Source: Ptychodera flava (Eukaryota; Hemichordata; Enteropneusta; Ptychoderidae). Taken from it: DNA of 64,000 bases. A program made the translations under genes and the position numbers. The DNA is taken from positions 43,310,698-43,374,697 of the forward strand of contig NC_091939.1 of assembly GCF_041260155.1 (NCBI RefSeq). The letters are read 5' to 3'. The notes under the pieces are model-generated. The model saw only the letters and a list, made by a program, of their open reading frames with translations. It was not told where the DNA came from and searched no databases. Positions 12,560-23,600 of this stretch are shown here, one piece after another (position 1 is the stretch's first letter; every line of letters begins with the position of its first letter).

Positions 12560-15500
12560 GTGCAAATATGACAAAGAAATATACTAGGAGCAGAATGAGG
12601 CCATGTAGAAATATTTTTTACTTGATGTTAACTTTTTCATGTTGTCCCCAATATCACATTTTCAATACTTCCGTGATGTATTATAGATTAATGCTTTCTT
12701 GTGCGAAATGTGAGCTTATCCATGCTACTATGAATACAGGATACTTGTCGTTAGTCAGTACATTTGGTGCAACGACGTTCAGTGGTGTGAGGTGGTGTCA
12801 CAGGCGCTCGTTAGCTGGGTAGTCTGCCAAGTAGATCGATTTTCGGTTCGATCCATATCTGTCAATTCTGCAGTCGATATGCCCGCCACTGCAACCTAAA
12901 TATTCTAGGTCGCAGTGGCGGGCATATCGACTACGGGATCGATAGATCGAGCCGAAAATCAATCTTCTTAGCAGACTACCCAGCTAACGAGCGCGTGTGG
13001 GTGGTGTACATGTGTAAGTTTGTCGTAAGTTTTTCCGCACCTTTATCGATGTAAAAGTGACATTTATTTCCTCTCACACACAACACAGACGCAATCCTAC
13101 CGTATGGAATTAGCCATGTGTATCATCACAGTTTTCTCGATTTCTCTGCTCTGTTACGTGGTGGCGGACTTTGACTCGCCGTTTAATGGATTCTTCAAGG
13201 TAAGATATTGCAATGGAAAATTCACAAACACTTACTAGAAATAAGCCGATGTCAGTTTACAGAGGAAAACGAAACTGTGTTTGCCAATAGTTATTTACTT
13301 AAACAGAAGGGCCTATCTATTGCCCAATTGGATATTCATAAAATAGGTGTTAAGATTAATGTCTCGCACGAGATGGGAGATTTCTGTATGACACTAGCCC
13401 GAGAACTTGCAGAACTTAAAGATATCGCTGAGAATACTACTCGAATGTTTGTCGTTTCCTAGTTTGATTTGTATTTCCACTGTAGGAGAAAGTACAAAGT
13501 AGTTCAGATTTATCAACTTGAAATGCGTGAAGTATCGTTCTATCGATAAAAGTTAATCTCTCGCCAGTACCTTTCGTATCCTAATTATTTTGGATGTATA
13601 AATTGAAGTAACTCCATTAATATCATGCTTGGCTATATGTTCCTATATTTGTTACCAATGTTGAACTATCATCGGGGAAATCCGTCCGCTTGGCAGTGCG
13701 GCGTCTTCCCAGGCTCACCTGTGAAGTTTTAGTCGTTCACTACGGCCTCCTATTGGTCATCATATAACCATGCCCTGTCCATCGCGTTTTAATTGGTCGA
13801 GCTGAACCACGTGACTGACCACAAATACACAGTAATGGGTTGTTTTCATGCCCGTGAAAATGAATAATATCGTAAACATAGTAATTTTACAGCTAAAACG
13901 AAAATTGTGATTTTTTACACAATTCATAATCAACCACAAAATAAAATAGAGCATTTGTCGGCCAAGTTTAGACGCTTTTTTCAAAAATCTCCGGATTTGC
14001 AAAAATTTTGCAGCGCGCACTACTCTCTGACAGGTTCTGGGGCCCCGTTGTCGTTCGCACAGGAAATTTTCGTACATTTTGACGGTTTTTCGGGGTTCGT
14101 TGATAATATAATGGAAATAACAGACTCCGCGCTGACCATTAACGTTTATTTATGGGCGCGGGCGAGAGGAAAGCCAAGTAACGGGCTCGGCAAGCCTCGC
14201 CCATTAATTTTTTGCTTTCCTCTCGCCCTTGCCCATAAATAAACGTTAATGGTCAGCGCGTCGTCCGTTATTTCTATAATGAATTCGCTTTCCAAAGACG
14301 GAGAGTGGGGAATGATACCATCGGGCATTCGTAACGTGAGAATATAAGTCGTTAGAGCGACAATGGAGAGTGCAAGAACACGATCGTCGGGACTGGTCAG
14401 TTCTTCAGCTGGGGGGGGGGGGGGTTGCGTTGTATCCATGGGGTCACCCTGTTTTTGACTTTGGTGATGAGGTCACCATGTTTTTGAAATGGTCAATGGG
14501 GGTGTGTCAGTGTGTTTTTGAATTACAACACGGGCTCATACCTAAAATACATCATACCAGCCACGAATTGCATCATTCAGTGCCATTTTTCGGCGGACCC
14601 TCCTGGCGCGTAACTTCTATACATCAGACATATATATAAGAGATATCTGGATGTTTTCAAATTGAAAGTCTGTTTTGCAAAGCATCATACCAGCCACAAA
14701 TTGCATTAAACAGTGACAGTTTTCGGGGCGACCTTAAGGCGCATACCTTTAATACATCAGAGAGATATAGAGATGTCTGGATGTTTGCAAATAGAAAGTC
14801 TGTTTTGCAAGCAACATGCACTAATATTTCACAATACAATTTTTCATTCAACTATTTTCCTTCCTGTCACAGGTTTTCAAATAACAGGTATTTTTTCATG
14901 ACTCATGAGCAAAATGATAGTTAACAAAATGTATAGCTGTGCTTTTATGTTTTCAACGATATTAGATAAGGTCCTCTCAGACATTGTGCACATCAGATTT
15001 GGCTTAAACTTATAAATAAAGCTATCTGAGGTTTCTCAGGAGATGTAATTGGATGGCTGGCAACAGTCTAAATACTCACTGAAGTAATTTACTGTTCTCT
15101 CTTTGATATAAGAGATTGACATCAATTTATGTACAACAGTTTTGGACGTCTGGTTATGCATACATGTAGAAAGTGTGAAAATTTCCGAATATGAATTTAT
15201 ATTTCACCTTTTCCTCTTTGTCTCGGGTTTGGGGTAACCATGTTTTCGAAAGTTAGAATGGGGGAGGTCAGCTTTTGATGTCCGCAAAAAATTATCCACC
15301 ACCCCCAGGCCGAAGAAATCGACCAGTCCCTTACCCTAGTATTCACACTGTACAAGCGTACCAGAGAAATTAGCGATGGCTGTCCTTCTGTAATTCATGC
15401 CATTTATCACTATTGGACATTCTTTGACGAACGAAGAATCTATAGAGATACATATTCTGTGCCGTGTAATTAAAGCGACAGTCCTGAATTCCAGGTTCTC

Positions 15501-15898
15501 GAATTAGCGCTTGTTGACATTCATGTGACGTCAGCCCTTTCTTCTTTTGTGAAAATTGTGTCCTGTCAATATTTTTTCCAAAGATAAAGCTGACAAAAAC
15601 CTGTGAGGTGAGCTTAGGGCGACATGTGAATAAAAATATGAGAGAATTTCCGAATATAGACGTCCTCTTCTATCTTTGCATCTGAAAGGCAGCAACTTTC
15701 ATGGCTTCGTTTTTGGTTGATTAGGTGAATCTGGCGGCGCTTATCGAAATCATTGACAAGGCTGAGGACATGTACCTGTTGACACTGGAGGGAAAAGATC
15801 CGTATCAGATGAGAGCCAAGCAAACCATTTGCTCGACCAATCCGAACGCAAGCGACGATAACGACGACGTAGTAGAGGAAGATCTTCTCAAGGTTTGA
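6313..15898 (+). CDS. DUF4239-like multi-pass membrane protein, 10 exons, 468 aa
   Basis: Exons by splice sites and phase: 6313-6526, 7007-7207, 8425-8628, 9184-9217, 9639-9783, 10811-10924, 12058-12123, 12303-12446, 13089-13199, 15725-15898 (stop TGA). All nine junctions are GT-AG and in phase, giving exactly 468 codons. The protein begins with a signal peptide (1-20), then a Ser/Thr/Glu-rich stretch to about 60. Membrane segments are near 63-78, 160-184, 205-225, 356-373 and 382-400. The C-terminal pair followed by DFDSPFNGF (401-409), and the block GLVYAATSFGFSFQGA before a conserved helix, match the layout of DUF4239 proteins of bacteria and plants; this is recognised by eye, not by search. 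A basic linker (80-95) and an acidic tail (SDDNDDVVEEDLL) flank the core. Molecular function is unknown for the family. Introns carry a terminal-repeat element, two hairpins, a (GA)n tract and a 0.9 kb transposon. An ATTAAA follows the stop by 70 bases. Confidence 0.85.
10179..10763. mobile_element. 585-bp terminal-inverted-repeat element (MITE-like) in intron 5
   Basis: The arms 10179-10233 and 10711-10763 are inverted copies of about 54 bp with few mismatches; GGTAACGCGCATGGGTACCC is shared exactly. Ends read TATAGTCCCGG and CCGGGGGTATA. The interior has diverged short repeats of the type aagGGGTGtTTTTCt and no ORF. It lies wholly within the intron between exons 5 and 6 of the DUF4239-like gene. 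A TA target duplication is possible but cannot be told apart from the ends. Confidence 0.75.
12511..12556 (+). repeat. (GA)n microsatellite
   Basis: A pure GA run in intron 8 of the DUF4239-like gene. The overlapping RERERE frames are artefacts. Confidence 0.95.
12804..12994. repeat. foldback hairpin in intron 8
   Basis: The segment is an interrupted palindrome. It starts GCGCTCGTTAGCTGGGTAGT and ends with the exact reverse complement. The inner arms (CAGTCGATATGCCCGCCACTGC and its complement) are interrupted by a few mismatches. Each arm contains TAGCTGGGTAG and then GGTTCGATCC or a mutated form of it, spaced like the A and B boxes of a tRNA promoter. The hairpin may therefore derive from two head-to-head tRNA-related units. 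No tRNA cloverleaf is claimed. Confidence 0.8.
14108..14280. repeat. foldback hairpin in intron 9
   Basis: Arms of about 65 bp (14108-14172 and 14213-14280) are near-perfect reverse complements. The common core is GACCATTAACGTTTATTTAT plus GGGC(G/A).GGGCGAGAGGAAAGC. The loop is about 40 bases. The overlapping open frames on both strands are mirror images of each other (TINVYLWARARGK on each) and are not genes. Confidence 0.85.
14389..15330 (-). mobile_element. GGGACTGG-family transposon, copy A (intron 9)
   Basis: Inverted ends GGGACTGGTCAGTTCTTCAG (left) and the complement of GGGACTGGTCGATTTCTTCG (right) are each followed by a G/C run. The interior is related to copy C at 58484-59906 in the opposite orientation: the GGGGTCACCCTGTTTTTGAC-type motifs and a 135-bp direct repeat (start near 14549, again near 14687) have counterparts there. 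No transposase ORF is present, so it is non-autonomous. The left flank is GTC and the right flank TTA, so no intact target duplication is seen. Confidence 0.75.
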
Positions 15899-15967
15899 TC
15901 ACGTGACTGGATACACAGCATAATACTGAAATACCTATTCGCTTTATTTGTATTCGACTTATCGTGA

Positions 15968-15973
15968 ATTAAA
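15968..15973 (+). terminator. ATTAAA polyadenylation signal
   Basis: ATTAAA lies 70 bases after the TGA of the DUF4239-like gene, at a plausible distance for a short 3' UTR. It supports ending the gene at exon 10 and argues against the weak GTTTGA donor inside it. Confidence 0.4.
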
Positions 15974-16231
15974 GAAAATGTTTTTATACAAAAGTAAAGA
16001 AAGTTGGGTCTCATTGCAGTGCCCTTGGCACTGTCACAACACACATTTCATAATAGACGCTCATTTAGGAGTGATGTAATGTGATTACAGTAAATATACG
16101 AGTGAAATACAAGGAGTCTGATGAAGTTGGTGTGATAGTATCACCTGCATCCACCTTCGGGTTCCATAACGACGGCGTAACAGTAATTCTTTGGGACAGT
16201 TCATACAGTGAATAGCACCTCAACAGGCCTA

Positions 16232-16391
16232 CAGCACAAATGCTTGCAGTGTTGCTTGGATAGTCGATCGAAGGCCCAGGACCGAAGCGTGAGGCCGAGG
16301 GCTGACCTGTGGGTCTATACCAGCGTCGAGGTTCAGCCTTCGACCTCGCACTTCGATCGACTATCCTTGCAACGCTGCAAGCACCTGTGGT
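16232..16391. repeat. imperfect foldback hairpin
   Basis: TGCTTGCAGTGTTGCTTGGA..TAGTCGATCGAAG on the left pairs with its near-complement ending at about 16383. The phrase TTGCTTGGATAGTCG is shared with the hairpin at 54530-54673, so both belong to one foldback family. From here to 17640 no gene is seen. Confidence 0.7.
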
Positions 16392-17644
16392 AACAGGGGA
16401 CGAGGTCTGACACTGAAGGATGGTCAAATTAAAACGAACACCAAAGACTATTTTGGACGCTTCCAGTTCATTCCTTGGCGATGTAGATTTGACCGTCTTC
16501 CACAGAGCTCAATGAATCACCCTGAATGGCGGGTCTAAAACTGTTCATGGCAGAGTATCCTTTATTATATAGGTTATTATAAACATAAAATATGTAAATA
16601 TGTAAATAGGGAATGGTTACAATGCTAATTATTCTACAGTCCTGCTTTGTCTGTTATTTTATGTCAGCACATTTGCGCATGTCTCAATATTTTTGTTCAC
16701 AAACGATTCACTTCCCATAGAGGTCATTGGCGGTTTCTATTATGTGAAAGTGTGATGGAAAAAAATAACCTTGGCCATGTCTACGCTCTAGTAATTTCTT
16801 TTCATGATGTCAGATTTTGTTAAAAGGGCAAACAAGTTGTTGTCCAAAACAGGGATAAAATGACTGCCCGTGTATACTGTTTGACTGCCCGTGTATACTG
16901 TTTTCTTGTTCTGGGTCGACTCGCATCAGTTTTTTTTTTCAAAGTGAAGGTATACCTGTTGTAGTTATTGGATCAAACGCTGAAGGCGCTCAATGCACGG
17001 TGAACATGTTATGATACACGTTACGCAACGTTTTACCGAATATCAACTTTTAAATCGTTCCCATCTACCCAAAGTTATGCAAAAAGTGTTTGGCACTCGA
17101 ATTTCGTACTTCTACAATGACGACCTACGCCTTCTAATGCACCGGCAGGGCTCGAAACTAACTTTTTCCCTGGTAGTCCACTTTAGCTACCATTTTCTGA
17201 AGTTGGTAGCCCAGTGACGATGGCTGATAGCCCATGCATATTTTAGTTTATGGATATTTTTTCATTAACCAGACAAGAAAAAGCTATTTTTCAAGATTCT
17301 GCACATGAAGTGAATTTGCTAGTCATAGATGTGAATACTTGCACACTTTAAACCCAAAGGAAAAAGGTATAACGGACAACAGTGTTACTCAAAAGTTTGG
17401 TGACCTATTGACAACTGTTTCATTCTCAGAATGGAAAAAAGACACAAAAATGTAAAAAATCACATTGTTTTTAATGTGGTATCTAAATAGAACCAAACTT
17501 CACACGTTCCTTGATTAAAATGTGTATGTAGAAACCCCCCTTCGGTGTACAGCCCCAGGTTCAGTTAAGTCGCACGGTATCAACGGTTGCAGCAGTTTGT
17601 ATTTTGTTTTTCATGACGAGTTCGGTCAAAGCACGACGTCAACA

Positions 17645-20600
17645 CTAATCATCATCGTCGTCTTTGTATCGTCGCATAGAGCGATGCAGAAGTTGTCCGA
17701 ATATCGGGCTGTACGGATGTACAAACTTGGTTGGTTTTCCCTTTATGTCAACCAATGGTGAGCCTTCTAGAGCCCATTTAAACAAACCACCCTCCATGTT
17801 GTATATCTCGATATTGTCAAGACTGCTTGTTCCAGCACCTATCAAAGACAAAAAATAATTATTATTTATTCTACTGTAAGTTATATCGCAAAATTTCAAC
17901 ATCCCTTTTTATTAATATAAAAAAGCCGTTTTACAAAGTTTCATCAACGGTATTAGTTGTCTGCTTGTGATAGGGACAAGAAGCTGTCTCTGGTAGATAT
18001 AAAAGTTGTTGTATGTGGCACGATTATAAATGTCGGTCTACCTTTGATCTGGCTAGAAGTTGTCTGTCATTGTTCGGACTAGTCTTTTGTATGGCTGGAA
18101 GTTTTCTGTTTGTGTCAATACTAGCAAAGTCCACAGTACGTAAGTGTACCCGGGATGACTGGCCTAAACCATGTCGTCGATTTCTAGGTGAGACTCTGCT
18201 AGTTTTGATTCCATAACAGACTGTGTTCATGAAGAGTGAGGTAGTGGTAATAGTCCACGTTCGCTTGCAAATTATCGGCATGTGGCTTATCAATTGCAAA
18301 CGTTATCTCTCTCAAAACCTCTAGACTCTCCTTTTTTTCTAGGGTCTATGCACAAACAAATCCTCTGTTACAAACAAATGCCTGGCTTAACCTGCTAATG
18401 GCGAGTCAAATATAAAGTTCTGGTCTGATACTCGCATGGTCAGCAATCAGTTTACCTGTTGGCTATTTTAACATCGATTCTCCATAATCTCATATGGGTG
18501 TTTTGCAGTCGTGAAACATTTCCGAAATTTGTCATAAGTAAAGTCCAAATTAACGTTAATTGTGATGTTGTGAAACTTTCATTGGTAACGTCAACACAGT
18601 GCAAACTCTAAAAGTGAAGGCCAGTGCAATGAACTACATGTAATACAGCAAAAAACACGATGGTTGGACAGTCTCATATACATTACGTTTACTTTTTTGT
18701 ATGTCCCACACAAGTTCTGTAGATAACATTGTAGATAAAAGAACCGACTCCTCTGAGTGAAATACACTGTTTATCCATGTGTGTCTATAAAAACAGATTG
18801 GCATCAGTAAGTATACATTGTTTTATGGTTTGTTAGCCGAGTGCTGTCCTAATTAACTTCCCTCTCTACGATCAATTCGATAACTAATTTAGCAATTCCC
18901 TTGTGTGTTCTATCCAGACACTGAAATGAGTCGGCTCTTTTATTGACAATGTTATCTACAAAACTTGTGTGCCACGTACAAAAAAGTAAATGTAATGTAT
19001 ATGAGACTGTCCACCATCCTGTTTTTTGCTGTAGAACGCATGAACCCGATACCTTTCGTTTAAGGGCGTTAATGAGTTTATCAGCCAGGATACACGATCG
19101 ATAGCCAAGGGAACAGTACATGACAACAGTTTTAGGTAGATGTCGTTCATCCTCTGAAATAGAGAATACCATTACAGAATTAAACCGGTAACTCTCGGTA
19201 GGGCCCTACCGAGAAAAATCGATAAAAATGGGCGGAGCAAAACATAACTAATATGGTTTCTTTGTGAACAAAAAGTAGCAAATTAAAACAGCTGGTTGAA
19301 CACCTCCAAAAATAGATCGTGCACGCCACATAATGTAAACATTGACTGCACGGTGACTTTACGTATACTATTTTCACCCAATTTTACGGTTTACTTTCCA
19401 TACGATACATCCACTCATTTCCCCAATAGGTTTGTCTTGAACATAGACGTTTTCGAAGTCTACTGGAGCAGAGGTTCGGCGCGGCGTCGCTTCGGATTTG
19501 TACAAACCGTGATGACGTTGCCAGGCGATCGATCGACACTCCTTAGTTCTCATGCTTCATGGTATACGTTTCTCGTCCGAAAACGAAGCGTTTGTCATTG
19601 TATTCAGCGCGTTTTTGAATGATTCAACATAATGCATATCATGACAGTGGCAATAGCTATCCGCATCTTTGTATACGGGTAAACGATGCAGAAATCGTAG
19701 AAAATGTAGTTTTTCTGCCACGGGATCTATTATCGGGGTTTTCCTTGGCTCAGTCATAGTATAGTGTACATCACTCTTGCAGGGAGTCTTGATTGAAGCA
19801 CCGTTTTGTCCAAACGCCGTCCTAGAAATGCCGCATTTCAGGAAAGAACGGGAAAAAATCAAAACAGTTCTGAAAGAACAGCAAATTCGCCTACTAGATG
19901 TCCAAATTTATCGAGTGTGGTTATTTCAATGGACGACGGACACTTACCACAATGCTCAACGGCCAAGTCGTCTACCAAATTTTGTAGAGCTTTTGTCTTA
20001 CAAACAATCATTTCCTCATTCGACCATAGTTCAGCGAGGCAGGGCTCTGTCTCCATTATAAAACGTAGTTTTCCACAGTTCTTGGATGGTAGTTGTAGTT
20101 TCCTTTTCAAAAATTTCGTTGTCTCATGAACTCGGCGCTGTCGCGGATGGGAGGGTACCGACGACTATTCCCCCGGCTTCGATTACAAGTTTTATGGTGA
20201 CCGAAATGAAATGTGGTGTCGATTTGTTGTCTTATGATTATTTCAAAAAGCTTCTGAAAAATACTTATTTTAGAAATCAAAGCTTTTAATATTTAATCAC
20301 CAAAAATAAAATCAGAATAAAGTGATTTCATGAATTCTCGGAGCATTCGTTTCAATGTTCATCCCTCCTTATAAAATGGTGAGTTCTAGTATTTCGCTAC
20401 TTTGAACGATCCCGCCAAAATCGAGTGCACTGCACTTCTGCACTCTCATGCACGCAGTCGCGATACTAGTTCATTACAAACGCGTGGGGTAGTCAGAGTC
20501 AGACTGCTAATCACACTATGTCAGCTAGCTTTATGAAGGTAGCGGTCACTGATGAGCACTAGAGGTAGCCTCGGGAACTTTCTTTGCCAGGAATGAATTG

Positions 20601-23600
20601 GAGCTAGCTGTGATGGGGATCGAGCGCGGACATTTGAGTGCAACTTATGGGACTGATTAGTACGGTGACCTCAGCTGCCGCCGGCGACGTTTGTCAACTC
20701 GACGTCTGATCACTGAGATCAGCATAAGTGACCCAGCAGTGACGACCGAATATGCCGAAGGCGATTGCAGGCGTAAAAAAAATCCCGGTTTTGTCAGCAC
20801 ATTGAAGGCACTTGTTTTTTGAATTTTGACTTTGTTCGCTTAGTGTTACATAGGCATGCACGGCTTTAGATCGGGAAAGAAAATGTATATCACTTTTGGA
20901 AACAGCTAAGCGATAGTTACGCATATCGTATTGCGATGATTGCGCTTTCAACAGTACGTTGACTAGAGGGTAAAACTTGAAATTTGAAAAGAAGACAGAA
21001 GATGTCAGACAGTGTAGTAAAAGTGAAAGATCATGCCAGAATTTGTGCTGGTACTTGTCCGTGGTCTCAACCCGAACATACCAGACGTACTTTATGCCGG
21101 GCATGAATGACAGTATAGGCCTTCCTGTCTGTAAAATGTAGGCTCAGGTAGGCCAACATAAATGAAAACGGTCCTTTTCAGGACCAACAAATTTTCCAAA
21201 AAGAGAACTACCGAATCAAATGTGTTTGCATGTATTTGTTATACACAGTGTGTGTGCGTTTGTATCTTTCGGTACGCTCCGAGTATTTGGTGTTTTCCCC
21301 GCCTTGAACAATCACAGCTACGTACGGAAAAAGTAAACAAGGTATCGCTAATGACTCATTTGCAATTTGCATATCATGTCAATCATGCGGATTCAAACTG
21401 AACATCGAACGTTATACCGGCGATATTACCGGCAAATATTTTATCCTTTTTCTGGTTCCAGACGTCATTTCAAATTTAATTTCGTCAGAAACCAAGTATA
21501 TTGTGCTCCAAATACTTATACACATATCCCTCAATTTCCAAGAAAAAATTAATCGGTAGATTTCTAAATTAACGGTTTTTATGGACGGCGTCCAGAGCGT
21601 ACCGAGTACGTTTGAATATCCCACCATTATGACCACTCTCGTAGGTTCTCGCGCTTTTATACGGGAGTTGGGGCTTTAAAGACATGTCATTTTGTGCTCC
21701 ATGTAATGTCATAATTATATGAATACATTCAGACAATTAGCTGTAAGCATGGCAACTGATGTGAGGCCACAACCCTGGCCCCTTCACAAATGACTTACTT
21801 TATTCTGACCCTTCGATGGTTTTGACCCACTCTAATATAATTTTGTATACATAGTGGATGGCATGGTTTACCGTTCTAGTTAGCTTCTTTTAGTAACATG
21901 GCCGTGACTCATATCAATAATAAAACATGTACTTTATGGATTTCGATATCGAAGATTCATTACGTTATTATCCTGTGCCTTCTATTTGATTCTTGTTCTC
22001 ATTCATTTGTCCTCTGACACTCTTACATTACTCCATCATTTCCAACCCCTTGCTCCTTTTTGAACAGTATTCATGTTACAATAAATAAACAACACCTATC
22101 GCACCAGTCATCACTCATCGATTACACTTACAGAACCAATCGGCATTTAGTGTTTGCTTGTGAAGTTTTGCTTCCATCGGGAGCAATCTGTGGTAGGATT
22201 ACCTTTTATAGCACTGTCAATTAGATGGATAAGGTTTGCGTCATCTTCAATGGTGAAATCAATTCTGACACAGCCAGATATATGACTGATCTTGTATTCT
22301 TCATCTGGTCTACTGTCCTGTCAGTGATGAGATTGTAATGGATGGAACGCACAAATTTGGTTTGAACAAATCTGACGCCCATAACGACCATGTATTGACA
22401 GCCATACCGATGGTTATAGTACATGAAAAACTGTCACAACGTTTCAAGATACTGCATGTATGCCGTGGTACAGAAAATGTTTAATGAAAATACAATAAAT
22501 ATTAGAGTGGATACTTTTGAATATATTTCAAAAATAAGGAGACTTATTAGAATCATGCACTCGGTGTGTTCATTTTTTACTATCACTTCATAGGTACACC
22601 AATGTTTTGAAATCAAACTTACAACTATGACGAAGGTTCGTTTGTCCGATCCTGTTGTCGCCTCCTGGTTTCTGCCCTTCGAGGTCGTTTCACCGACTCC
22701 TTCCTTGTACCATTTATGGACAAGTTCGGTAGAAGCGCCTTTGATATTGGGGAATTTCCTCCTGAATGAGGAGATAGCCAACCTCATCGCCATGCTTGGT
22801 CTTCTCGAACTGCCTTCTGTTTCTTCAGTTTCGCTGTCAGATGATGCGTCCGAACTACAAAAAATAAAACATGTGTCGTTATTAATAATGACATTTCTAA
22901 AACATATAGTAGTTTATTCTTCGGCGTATTGTTTTAAATTGTAAACTTTGTGAACGAATGACTCGCAGCGCACGCACATATGTGCATTCATATGTGTACA
23001 TACATAACGCTACGTACGTACATGATGTAGGCTACACACTTACAAGTACATACATACACACATAGATACATACAGACAGACAGAGAGACAGACAGCTATG
23101 CATACAGACCTATGGAAAGCCTGAGAACAAGAACAGCGGGGTACAAATATAGATGCCAATCCGTGCAGCGAGTTCCGACTATCCATTCCTGATGTTTGAC
23201 TCCCCTCCCCCCGCATAAGTGCGCTTATGGAACTTACTATTTCTCTTTCATATGATTCATAGCCTTTTATTGCACCAATGATATATGTTGATGTAACCTG
23301 AAAAGTAACGACCTGCGGTAGTTTGCTATGAACCGTTTGGCCATGTAGAAATACATTGGAATTCAACAAGTCTTTTAAAGTTTACAATTATGGTACTCAA
23401 AATTGACTCAAACATATCCGATATTTAAGAACTTTGATGACAAATCTGCCCATATCGCCAAGCATGAATTTGAATGATTGTCAACGCACACATCTGTTTC
23501 GAAATAGAATATCTTCACTGTGCAGTTTTGTTCAAATTTCGGCAGAAATACATACATTTCAAAAATCGCACATATTTTTCAAAAGCACGTGTGTCTCCGT

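Noticed and set aside
14146..14439. Pair of open frames on both strands containing TINVYLWARARGK
   Set aside because: The same peptide appears on both strands because the DNA is a palindrome; this is a hairpin, not a gene.
15893..15900. GTTTGA after the last DUF4239-gene exon as a splice donor
   Set aside because: Weak donor; reading through gives Val and an immediate TGA, with a poly(A)-type signal 70 bases on. No further in-phase exon was found downstream.
20694..21104. 136-codon minus-strand frame inside rhodanese intron 3
   Set aside because: Among the longest uninterrupted frames but with no domain, low-complexity composition and no splice support; chance is sufficient in an intron of this size.
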